A stretch of DNA of 64,000 nt, from the NCBI GenBank assembly GCA_900543605.1, contig UQSK01000003.1, forward strand, positions 16,333 through 80,332, read 5' to 3'. How positions within the stretch are numbered: the first letter of the stretch is position 1; each line of letters opens with the position of its first letter. Both the position numbers and the translations under genes were made by a program. The DNA is from an uncultured Collinsella sp. (GTDB lineage Bacteria; Actinomycetota; Coriobacteriia; Coriobacteriales; Coriobacteriaceae). The notes below the pieces were generated by a model. That model was not told the origin of the DNA, did not search any database, and was given only the letters and a program-made list of their open reading frames with translations. Below are positions 51,103-59,500 of the stretch, one piece after another.

Positions 51103-51221
51103 AAGTGAGTAGACTTTTTTGAACATCCCAAGCAGGCCGGTCATCCTGCTTTTCAAAACCGCAGGTAGATGGCTTGTTACAAAACTGCCTGGTCGCCAAA
51201 GTGCCAAAAGTCTACTCACTT
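51103..51221. repeat. 120-bp inverted-repeat-ended element, copy 3
   Basis: 119 bp with ends AAGTGAGTAGACTTTTTTG and CCAAAAGTCTACTCACTT. CGCAGGTA is at offset 57, then GATGGCTTGTT. An inner hairpin AGCAGG/CCTGCT matches the position of copy 1's CAGGC/GCCTG with different bases, as expected if structure is conserved. Its right end supplies the last codons and stop (LSE, TAG) of the leftward pdxR gene. Confidence 0.85.
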
Positions 51222-52651
51222 AGATTGCAGAGTGCCCCCGTTAGCTGCAATTCCAAGGTGTTAAGCACTTTTGGACTCAGATCGTCATACTGGACAAGAA
51301 TTTTAGTTGAGCCTTCAGGGACAGATGCGCCATCGGCACACCAAAAACAGTCACCGATATCGATAAAAGGGATACTCGAGCGCGTGAGGGCCTGCGCAAA
51401 AGAGCTTCCGCCCGCTTCGCACTCCGCAACCACAGTGCAGTAAAGGCCTGCGTCTGCATGCTCAATCGAGACCTCCCCCGCCGGAAACGCTTTCCGTACA
51501 AGCGCCGCCAGGCCATCACGCGCCTCGCGAGCACGAACGCGCACGCGGTTCACATGGCGCTCGTAATCCCCCGATTCCAGCAAACGTGCTAATGCCACCT
51601 GGTCTACGGAGCTGACCGACGAGGCGTAAAAACCCAGCTCGCACCTAAACCGTTCCATCAACTCATCGGGCAACACCATGTACGCCAAACGCAGGGCCGA
51701 CGACAGACTTTTTGAAAACGTGTTGGTGTAGATAACCGACTGAGCGGCATCGATTGATGCGAGCGCAGGAATCGGCTTGCCGGCAAGGCGAAACTCACAA
51801 TCGAAGTCGTCTTCGATGAGATATCGGCCCGGCTGCTCGGCGGCCCAGCTGAGCAGCGCGTAGCGACGCGCAATGCTCGTCACAAGGCCGGTCGGATACT
51901 GATGGGACGGCATCAGGTGAAGGACATCGGTCCCGGTTTTCTGCAGAGCGCCCAAGTCCACGCCCCCATCATCCAACGGGATATGTCGAACTTCGCAGCC
52001 CATAGCCTGATAGATGCGCGTCAGGCGCAAATAGCCCGGGTCCTCAACGGCATACACCTTATCCGCGCCAAGCAACTGAACCAACATGGTATCGAGCAGC
52101 TGGGCGCCCGCACCGATAACAATGTTGTCGGAATCGACATTCATGCCCCTTGTCCCACGCAGGTGGTGAGCGATTGCGCATCGTAGCCGAACGGTGCCCT
52201 GTGCCGGTGCGGGCGAAAAGATCTCGCGCTCGTCTTCGGACGTCAACGTCGCCCGCAGTGCGCTTTGCCAAAGCCGCGCCGCCTCCAAAGCGGAAGGAGA
52301 GAGTGCATCAAATCGCTCGACCTGTCCGTGGACATCATGCGCGCTGGGGCCCACAGAGACGGTATCTCGGTCGATGCTCCCCGCAGCCAAAGGCAAAACC
52401 GGTGCATCCGGAAGCTCGCAAGCGTAGTAGCCACGCCGCGGCTTTGAACAAATATAGCCCTCGGCAAGTAGCTGGCTATATGCATTCTCGATGGTAATGA
52501 CACTGATTCCCAGATGACTGGCAAAGGCGCGCTTAGACGGCAGATGTTCCCCCGCCGCAATACGTCCAGCAACGATATCATCTCGAATTTGCTGGTAAAC
52601 ATACTCATAGAGCGATGCTCCGCCGCGTTGTTCCAAATTGTAGTCAAGCAT
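51212..52651 (-). CDS. pdxR: MocR/PdxR-type GntR-family transcriptional regulator
   Basis: A 479-residue regulator made of an N-terminal GntR winged helix (YEYVYQQIRDDIVAGRIAAG, LPSKRAFASHLGISVITIE) and a C-terminal aminotransferase-like PLP domain. The PLP-binding lysine is in NTFSKSLSSALRLAY, with MPSHQYPTGLV and IEDDFDCEF typical of the fold. It is divergent from pdxST, so it very likely activates vitamin B6 synthesis when PLP is low. ATG 52651 has AGGTGAT/AGG upstream. The final residues LSE and the stop codon fall within a repeat element. Confidence 0.92.
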   Translation of the reverse strand: MLDYNLEQRGGASLYEYVYQQIRDDIVAGRIAAGEHLPSKRAFASHLGISVITIENAYSQLLAEGYICSKPRRGYYACELPDAPVLPLAAGSIDRDTVSVGPSAHDVHGQVERFDALSPSALEAARLWQSALRATLTSEDEREIFSPAPAQGTVRLRCAIAHHLRGTRGMNVDSDNIVIGAGAQLLDTMLVQLLGADKVYAVEDPGYLRLTRIYQAMGCEVRHIPLDDGGVDLGALQKTGTDVLHLMPSHQYPTGLVTSIARRYALLSWAAEQPGRYLIEDDFDCEFRLAGKPIPALASIDAAQSVIYTNTFSKSLSSALRLAYMVLPDELMERFRCELGFYASSVSSVDQVALARLLESGDYERHVNRVRVRAREARDGLAALVRKAFPAGEVSIEHADAGLYCTVVAECEAGGSSFAQALTRSSIPFIDIGDCFWCADGASVPEGSTKILVQYDDLSPKVLNTLELQLTGALCNLSE

Positions 52652-52662
52652 GAGCCTATCAC

Positions 52663-52704
52663 CTGACCTTATTAAGTCATTCAATCTGGTATTAGTCTGA
52701 CCTT
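52663..52704. promoter_or_regulatory. Direct repeats CTGACCTT, probable PdxR operator
   Basis: CTGACCTT occurs at 52663-52670 and 52697-52704, 34 bp apart (about three helical turns), both followed by a GTCATT or AAGTCATT stretch. Direct repeats between a mocR/pdxR gene and pdxST are the usual PdxR-binding arrangement. Confidence 0.6.
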
Positions 52705-52796
52705 GTCATTATCTCGAAAACTGAGTATTTCGCCATACCTAGCTCCCCGATAGGATGTTCCGTCAAGCAATGCACACGCCAACAAAGGGAGCAACC

Positions 52797-53687
52797 ATGG
52801 CAGAACAGACCAGCAAGGCCGATCGTGTCAAACTCAATCGCGAGCTCGCGCAGATGCTCAAGGGCGGTGTCATAATGGACGTCACCACGCCCGAGCAGGC
52901 ACGCATCGCCGAAAAGGCAGGCGCCTGCGCCGTCATGGCACTCGAGCGCATCCCGGCCGATATCCGTGCCGCAGGCGGCGTCTCGCGCATGAGCGACCCC
53001 AAGATGATCAAGGGCATCCAAGAGGCCGTCTCCATCCCTGTTATGGCCAAGTGCCGCATCGGTCACATTGTCGAGGCGCAGGTCCTGCAGGCCATCGAGA
53101 TCGATTACATCGACGAGTCCGAGGTTCTCTCCCCTGCCGATGACGTCTATCACATCGACAAGACCCAGTTTGACGTGCCGTTTGTCTGCGGCGCCCGCGA
53201 TCTGGGCGAGGCGCTGCGCCGTGTTGCCGAGGGCGCCACGATGATTCGCACCAAGGGCGAGCCGGGCACGGGCGACGTCGTTCAGGCCGTGCGCCACATG
53301 CGCAAGATCCAAAAGCAGATCCGCGACGTTGTTGCCCTTCGCGATGACGAGCTCTTTGAGGCAGCCAAGCAGCTGCAGGTTCCGGTCAAGCTGGTGCGCG
53401 AGGTCCATGCCACGGGAAAGCTTCCCGTCGTGAACTTTGCCGCCGGCGGCGTGGCAACCCCTGCCGATGCCGCGCTGATGATGCAGCTGGGTGCCGAGGG
53501 CGTCTTTGTCGGCTCGGGCATCTTTAAGAGTGGCGACCCCGCCAAGCGCGCCGCCGCCATCGTCAAGGCCGTGGCAAACTTTACCGATGCCAAGCTCATT
53601 GCCGAGCTTTCGGAGGACCTGGGTGAGGCTATGGTGGGCATCAACGCCGACGAGATCGAGATCATCATGGAGGAGCGCGGGCGCTAG
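52797..53687 (+). CDS. pdxS: Pyridoxal 5'-phosphate synthase subunit PdxS
   Basis: The synthase subunit of the deoxyxylulose-independent vitamin B6 pathway, joining ribose 5-phosphate, glyceraldehyde 3-phosphate and ammonia from PdxT. It has 296 residues and is near-universal in sequence: LAQMLKGGVIMDVTTPEQAR, ALERIPADIRAAGGVSRMSD, catalytic Lys in VMAKCRIGH and later EGVFVGSGIFKSGDP. ATG 52797 has AAAGGGAG; the ATG at 52755 in frame lacks a site. pdxT follows after 20 bp. Confidence 0.97.
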   Translation: MAEQTSKADRVKLNRELAQMLKGGVIMDVTTPEQARIAEKAGACAVMALERIPADIRAAGGVSRMSDPKMIKGIQEAVSIPVMAKCRIGHIVEAQVLQAIEIDYIDESEVLSPADDVYHIDKTQFDVPFVCGARDLGEALRRVAEGATMIRTKGEPGTGDVVQAVRHMRKIQKQIRDVVALRDDELFEAAKQLQVPVKLVREVHATGKLPVVNFAAGGVATPADAALMMQLGAEGVFVGSGIFKSGDPAKRAAAIVKAVANFTDAKLIAELSEDLGEAMVGINADEIEIIMEERGR

Positions 53688-53707
53688 TCCAGCAGAAAGG
53701 ATCGCAC

Positions 53708-54295
53708 ATGAGCGATTATGCAGACCAGACGGTCGCCGTGCTGGCGGTCCAAGGCGCTTTTGCCGAGCACGAGGCAAGACTATCCGAGCTTGGCGCACAC
53801 TGTATTGAGCTGAGGCAGGCGGCCGATTTGCAGCAGAACTTTGATCGCCTAGTCCTCCCTGGCGGCGAGTCCACCGTTCAGGGCAAGCTGCTTGCCGAGC
53901 TCGCTATGATCGAGGGGCTTCGCGCCCGTATTGTTGAAGGCATGCCCGTACTGGGAACTTGCGCCGGCTTAATTCTGTTGGCGCGCGACCTTGCTGCCCA
54001 TGACGATAAGGGCACGCCGCGTCTGGCAACCATGGATGTGCTTGTCGAGCGCAATGCCTACGGCAGGCAGCTCGGCAGCTTTCGAACCAAGGGGCAAATA
54101 GCCGGCATCGACGGTGAAGTGCCGCTGACGTTTATCCGCGCGCCCCGCATCGTCGAGGTCCACGGCGACGCCAAGGCCTTAGCGAAAGTCGACGGTCGTA
54201 TCGTCGCCGCCCGTCAGGGCAACCAGCTCGGTGTTACCTTTCACCCCGAGCTCGACGACGACACGCGCCTCCACGAGCTCTTCCTCCAAATGTAG
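53708..54295 (+). CDS. pdxT: PLP synthase glutaminase subunit PdxT
   Basis: A 195-residue class I glutaminase that delivers ammonia to PdxS. Visible: VAVLAVQGAFAEHEARL, LVLPGGESTVQGKLL, nucleophile Cys in LGTCAGLILLAR (about residue 82) and catalytic His/Glu in GVTFHPELDDDTRLHELF. It has the normal length. GAAAGGATCGCAC sits upstream. It forms an operon with pdxS. Confidence 0.96.
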   Translation: MSDYADQTVAVLAVQGAFAEHEARLSELGAHCIELRQAADLQQNFDRLVLPGGESTVQGKLLAELAMIEGLRARIVEGMPVLGTCAGLILLARDLAAHDDKGTPRLATMDVLVERNAYGRQLGSFRTKGQIAGIDGEVPLTFIRAPRIVEVHGDAKALAKVDGRIVAARQGNQLGVTFHPELDDDTRLHELFLQM

Positions 54296-54335
54296 GCAAA
54301 GTAGAAACGAGCGTGAATTTTCGGACACATAACAA

Positions 54336-54403
54336 ATGAGAGTGGATAATCTCCAACTTTGAGCTTGAATGCAGGCTCAAACCGAGAGATTATCCACTCT
54401 CAT
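54336..54403. repeat. 18-bp perfect inverted repeat with nested hairpin
   Basis: ATGAGAGTGGATAATCTC (54336-54353) and GAGATTATCCACTCTCAT (54386-54403) pair perfectly. Inside, TTTGAGC (54358-54364) pairs with GCTCAAA (54375-54381), giving a two-tier structure. It lies 41 bp after the pdxT stop. It has no U tract and is too long for a standard terminator, so an intergenic repeat or structured RNA is more likely. Confidence 0.7.
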
Positions 54404-54419
54404 GCTATGCAGTCGTTGG

Positions 54420-54513
54420 GGACGTTCTTAAACGACTAGTCAAACAAGAACGTCCAGCAACCACAAGGAGTGTCCCCAAGTGCCGGCAGAAAAGGAACGT
54501 CCCCAAGTGCCGG
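54420..54513. repeat. GGGAC-type hairpin plus 15-bp direct repeat
   Basis: GGACGTTCTT (54420-54429) pairs with AAGAACGTCC (54446-54455). Next to it GTCCCCAAGTGCCGG occurs twice (54472-54486 and 54499-54513), 27 bp apart. The repeated GGGAC/GTCCC ends resemble REP-like intergenic repeats. With the 18-bp inverted repeat and the prfA terminator this fills the 428-bp gap between pdxT and prfA; no gene is seen in it. Confidence 0.6.
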
Positions 54514-54609
54514 AAATAAGCTACCCAACGGATCATTTTGGCAACAGAAATTACGCTGATGTTTCGGAAACGCCAGCGAGCGCCGCCCAGGGCGAACAAG
54601 TTGGCATGA

Positions 54610-54650
54610 AAAAGGCAAGGCATAGACCTTCTGGTCATGCCTTGCCTTTT
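54610..54650 (-). terminator. Strong hairpin downstream of prfA
   Basis: AAAAGGCAAGGCATAGACC pairs with GGTCATGCCTTGCCTTTT with one bulge and a 4-nt loop. The A-rich and T-rich flanks make it a possible bidirectional terminator for prfA (minus) and pdxT (plus). It lies 74 bp past the prfA stop. Confidence 0.75.
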
Positions 54651-54723
54651 GAATGACAAATTGTCGCTCTGGGCGGCGCGCAGCGTCAAGCCGTTACGCG
54701 GTTTGGCAAAACCGCGTAACCCA

Positions 54724-55791
54724 CTACACAGCCTGCGCCAGCTTCTCGGCTCGCTCGGCGGCGGCGAGCGCCTCGATGACGGTGCCGAGCTGATCGCCCA
54801 GAAGGACGCCGTTGTAGGTGGAGTTGAAACCGATGCGGTGATCGGTCACGCGGTCCTGGGGCTGGTTGTAGGTACGGATCTTCTCGGAACGGTTGCCGTG
54901 GCCGATCTGGCTCTGGCGCTCGGCACCAAGCTCTGCCTGCTGCTTCTCGAGCTCCATCTCGTACAGACGAGCACGCAGCATCTGCATGCAGACCTCGCGG
55001 TTCTGAATCTGGGAGCGCTGCTCCTGCGACTGCACCACGGTGTTGGTGGGCAAGTGGGTGATGCGCACGGCGGAGTAGGTAGTGTTAACGCACTGACCGC
55101 CAGGGCCAGAGGCGCAGTAGGTGTCGATGCGCAGGTCGGACTGGTTGATCTGGACGTCGATTTCCTCGGCCTCGGGAAGCACGGCGACGGTAGCCGTTGA
55201 AGTCTGGATGCGGCCCTGGGACTCGGTCTTGGGGACGCGCTGGACGCGGTGCACGCCGGACTCGTACTTCATAACGGAGTAGACGCGGTCGCCCTCGACC
55301 TTGAACTCGATGGACTTAAAGCCGCCTGCCTCGCTGGGGCTGGAATCGAGCACGGTAGTCTTCCAGCCGCGCGACTCGCAAAAGCGCTGATACATCTTGT
55401 ACAGGTCGCCGGCGAAGATGGCCGCCTCGTCGCCACCGGCGGCGGAGCGAATCTCGACGATGGTGTTCTTGTCGTCGTTGGGGTCACTCGGGATGAGCAT
55501 GTACTTGATGTCTTCCTCGAGCTGGGGAAGCTTTTCCTCGTTTTCGGAGATGTCCATCTGGAGCATCTCCTTCTCATCGGCATCGGTGGTATCGTGCAGC
55601 ATTTCCTTGGCAGCCTCGATGTCATCGAGCGCACCGATGTACTCGCGCGAGGCGGCGATGAGGTCGGACTGGTGCGCGTACTCCTTGTTGAGACGCGTGA
55701 ACTCCTTAATATCGGAGGCGACGGCCGGGTCGGAAAGCTTCTTCTCGAGCTCCTCGTAGGCCTTGATGATCTTTTCGAGCTTGTCGCGCAT
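54724..55791 (-). CDS. prfA: Peptide chain release factor 1
   Basis: A 355-residue RF1 that reads UAA and UAG and triggers release of finished proteins on the ribosome. The helical N-terminal domain is followed by the catalytic loop with GGQ in ASGPGGQCVNTTYSAVRITH (about residue 230) and the RF1-type recognition region GRIQTSTATVAVLPEAEEID. The base after GGQ is Cys, where His or Ser is more common. Ends IEALAAAERAEKLAQAV, typical of RF1. No prmC methyltransferase follows; downstream are repeats and then convergent pdxT. Confidence 0.95.
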   Translation of the reverse strand: MRDKLEKIIKAYEELEKKLSDPAVASDIKEFTRLNKEYAHQSDLIAASREYIGALDDIEAAKEMLHDTTDADEKEMLQMDISENEEKLPQLEEDIKYMLIPSDPNDDKNTIVEIRSAAGGDEAAIFAGDLYKMYQRFCESRGWKTTVLDSSPSEAGGFKSIEFKVEGDRVYSVMKYESGVHRVQRVPKTESQGRIQTSTATVAVLPEAEEIDVQINQSDLRIDTYCASGPGGQCVNTTYSAVRITHLPTNTVVQSQEQRSQIQNREVCMQMLRARLYEMELEKQQAELGAERQSQIGHGNRSEKIRTYNQPQDRVTDHRIGFNSTYNGVLLGDQLGTVIEALAAAERAEKLAQAV

Positions 55792-56129
55792 GGCGGGACT
55801 CCTTTATATGCGTGAAGGCGAAAATCGGCAGAATTGATGGGGCGCGAGGCGCCACTGCGGGGGTAAGCCCAGCTAGAACATGTCGATCTTCAGATACATG
55901 CGCATCCCTTCGCGTATGGGGTACATAGTTGCGGTCTAACCCATATATGATAGCGTGCGCAGGCATACCTGCATATAACCCGCACGGAATGCGACAAAGG
56001 GTCAGTCTCTTTCCTTGAATACAACTTCATCCGAACGCCTCCCGCATTCATCCGCACATATACGGATAAATTTGGGAATCCGATACCCTGAGGGCCGGAT
56101 CGGCCGGCCCCGGGAGATCGGAGGACGCC
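55792..56129. other. Gene-free region upstream of prfA and a transposase remnant
   Basis: 338 bp holding the prfA promoter on the minus strand and, at its right end, a short G+C-rich palindromic stretch (GGGCCGG-AT-CGGCCGGCCC near 56092-56110). Parts around 55920-56080 are AT-rich. No convincing ORF is seen. Confidence 0.35.
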
Positions 56130-56458
56130 ATGTCCGGAAAGGGCGGGAAGGGCGCCGCGAGGGCGGTCCCGAGGACCCACGGCAGGCTCACCGGGTACGA
56201 GCGGGACACGGTCCAGAGGATGCTGAAGCGCAGGGTTCGCTCGGCCACTTCCTCGAGAGGTTCAAGGGCGTATCGACCCGCAGGCTCCACAGCTGCCTGA
56301 TGTGGTTCAGATGGCTGCGCGAGGCCGCACGCGTCGGGGACAGGACGTCGCTCATGCGCGAGCAGCTCGACGACGGGCGCTACGAAAAGATCTGGAAGAA
56401 GATGATGGAGCCGGAGTACGAGTTCCATCTGGAGCCGGACGTGCAAACGGCGGGTTAA
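56130..56458 (+). pseudogene. Degenerate transposase remnant
   Basis: Two reading frames seem to be pieces of one protein. From ATG 56130 (GGAGGACGCC upstream) frame 1 reads MSGKGGKGAARAVPRTHGRL then TGYERDTVQRMLKRR, like an N-terminal helix-turn-helix of an IS transposase. From about 56233, in another frame, it continues FLERFKGVSTRRLHSCLMWF then LREAARVGDRTSL, a stretch typical of transposase C termini. A full transposase would be far longer, so the middle is deleted and the frame is shifted. The IS family is uncertain. It lies just after the 3' end of the giant adhesin gene. Confidence 0.45.
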
Positions 56459-56472
56459 CATAGCCTTTCACC

Positions 56473-56510
56473 AAAAGGGCGAGCGGCCGCGCCCTGCGAC
56501 CACCCGCCCT
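56473..56510 (-). terminator. Terminator of the giant adhesin gene
   Basis: On the minus strand AGGGCGGGTGGTC pairs with GGCCGCTCGCCCT (13 bp including G-U pairs), with a 9-nt loop, followed by TTTTGG. It lies 29 bp beyond the adhesin stop codon. Confidence 0.7.
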
Positions 56511-56538
56511 CAATCAAAGCCCTTCTCGGCCGCCGTAG

Positions 56539-59500
56539 CTACCGGTTCCGGCGCCGCAGGATAACGCCTGCGGCGATCAGCACCACCGCGCCGCCCGCGA
56601 TGCCACCCAGGGCCATCGGCGACAAGCTGGTATCGCCCGTATACGGCAGACCCGGCTTCTCCTCCTTCGGCACCGGTGACTTGCTCGGCGGATTGGTGGG
56701 CGGCTCCGTCGGCGGGGTGGTCGGCGGCGTGTACGTGTTCTTGAACACCGGCGCCACGGCGCCGTCATAGGTTACCGTCGCCACCAGATGGCCCGCACCG
56801 TCGTCCGTCACCGTCACCGTTACCCGGTGCTCGGCCGCGTCGTACGTCACGTTCTTCTGACCGTCGTCCACCTCGGAGATGCTGTAGGCGTACGTTCCGG
56901 GCTTGTCGTACGAGATCGCCTCGAAGCCCACCGTGCCGTCCGCCGCGTTCTTTGCGGTCTGCAGCACCTTGCCGTCGGCATCCTTCAGCTGGAAGGAGAA
57001 CTGCCCTTCCTTCAGGTCCTCGCCGCTCAGCACCTTGGAGGCCCCCAGCTTCACCTCAGTCGCGGCCGGCGCGTAACTGTTGCTGAACGCCACCGCATCC
57101 GCAGCCTTGCCGCCCTTGCTGTAGGCAACCTGCGCCTCCAGCGCGTGCGTCTCCGCATTCTCCGTCACCGTCACCGTCGCGGTAAAGACCGTCGTGTCGT
57201 AGGTGACGCCGTTCGCCGTCGCCCCTGCCCGCTCGGACACGGTGTAGACGTACGTCCCCACCTTGTCCAGCTGCAGCGGCGCGAAGCCGAACGTGCCGTC
57301 GGCGCCGTTCTGCACCGTCTGCACCACGTTACCGTCGGCGTCCTTCAGGTCGAAGAAGAACTCACCCTCGGCCAGGTCGCGGCCGGTCAGAGCCTTCGTT
57401 CCGGTAATCGTCGCCGTCGTTGCCGTCGGCGTGTAGGTGTTGGTGAAGGTCAGATCCGCAGCCGTCTTGTTCGCCGTCGCGGTCAGCTGGCCGCTGCCGC
57501 CGGCGTCGGTCACGTTCACCGTCACGTCCAACACCGCATCGCTGTAAGTGATGGTGCCATCTTGGCCCGCAACCTCCTTCACCTGGTACGCATGCGAACC
57601 AGTCGCAGTGTACGAGATGGCTTTGAAGGTAAACGCCTTACCCACGTTCGTGGTCCGGTCGATCTCCTGCCCCGTGTCCGCGTCAATCAGCGCGAACATG
57701 AACTCGCCATCGGCGGGCGTCCGCGTGGTGGCCGGGTCGGCGTTCTCAAGCACCTTGGTGCCAGAGATCTGGTAAGAGGTCGCTCTCGGCTGATAGCTGT
57801 TCGCAAACGTCATGGTGTGGGGGGTGACGCCGTTCTCGGTGCCCTCGTCGCTCGGTTCCACCGTAGAGCTCTCCACCACCAGCTTGCCGTCGTTGTTGTC
57901 CTTCACCACGTAGGTCAGGGTGTACGTCTTGCCGGTGTAGGTCACGCCCGGCACGCCCGGCGCGTCGTCCGTCGGCTGCACCTCGCGGACCGTGTAGATA
58001 AAGGTGCCCGCTTGGTCGAAGGTCAGCTCGTCGAAGGCAACCTTGCCGTCGGCGTCGTTCTTCTGGGTCTGAAGCACCTTGCCGTCGGGCCCCACCAGCT
58101 CGAACGCGAAGTCTCCCGCCTTCATCTGGTAGCTGCCGCCGTGCACGTCAACGCTCTTGGTGAGGGCGATCGCGCCGGAGCCCGTCGCCTGCGCCTTGTA
58201 GGTATTGGTGAAGGCAGGCTCCGTGGCGTCCTTGCCGTCGTAGGCAACGCTCGCCTGCAGCGTGCCGGCGTTGTCCGTAACCGTCACCACGACATGGTGC
58301 ACCGTGGCGTCGTAGGTCACGTAGGTCAGGTCGCCCTTCCGCTCCACGATGGTGTACTCGTGCGTGCCCGGCTTCGCGTAGGAGAAGGCGTCGAAACTGA
58401 CACTCCCGTCCGCGCCGTTGGTCGCGGACCGGACGGGCTCGGCCCCGGCAAGCTGCTCGGCCGTCAGGTTGCCCTCGTACACATCGAAGGTGAATTCGCC
58501 GCGCTTGAGCGCGATCGGCGTGCCGTCATCCTTCTTCACGTAGCTCTTCTGCGCGCCCAGGGCCAGGACGGTCCCGGCCGGCTGGTAGGTGTTGGTGAAG
58601 GTCTCCAAGCCGGATGTGCTCGTCACGACCGCCTTCGCGTTCAGCGTGCCCGTCCCGTCGTCCTTGACCGTTACTTTGTAGATGAGTGGATGGGTGTCGT
58701 AGACCATGCCCGGCTCCGTGCCCGGCTGCTCCACGATGGTGTATGTGAAGTCCTTGCTCGCGGCGCCGCCCAAGTCGGAGAGCTGGAACTCGCGCGTGAA
58801 GCTGACCTTGCCGTTTGCATCGTTCTTCGCGGTGTCGAGCACGTTGCCGGCAGCGTCCTTCAGGTCGAAGGTGAACTCGCCGCCCTTCAGCTTAGTGTCG
58901 TGCGTGAAGCCCGGCGCGACCGCAACGACCTTGGTCGCCGTCAGCTCCACGGAGCCGGTTGCGTCGTAAGTGTTCTTGAAGGTGGGGGCATCCGTCTTGC
59001 CGTCGTCGTAGGTGACGCTCGCCTCCAGCTGGCCGGCGTTGTCCACGACCGTCACCACGGCATGGTGCACCGTAGCGTCGTAAGTCACGTGGGACAGGTT
59101 GCCCTTCTGCTCCGCGATGGTGTATTTGTACTCGCCGGCCTTGGTGTAGTCGATGGTCGGGAAGGCAACGGTGCCGTCCTCGCCGTTCTCAGCGGTCTGG
59201 ATGGGCTGCTTGCCCTTCAGCTGCTCAGCCGTCAGATCACCCTCGTACAGGTCGAAGGTGAACTCGCCGCCCTTGAGCGTGGCCTGCGTGTTGTCGGACT
59301 TCACGTACGATTTCTTCGCCGTGAGCGTAGCCGAGGTCTCGGCAGGCTGGTACTTGTTGGTGAAGGTCGGGGCGTCATTCCTGTCGTCATAAGTGACAGT
59401 CGCCTTTGCCTTGTCACCGTCCGCCTTCACCGAGACGTGGACCTTCACCGCCGTGGAATCGTAGGTGATGGTCGAATCGCCGCCAGCGACCTCCTTGAGC

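Noticed and set aside
39664..51221. The three 120-bp copies as a CRISPR-like or tandem array
   Set aside because: The copies are kilobases apart with different genes between, have no regular spacers, and no cas genes are present.
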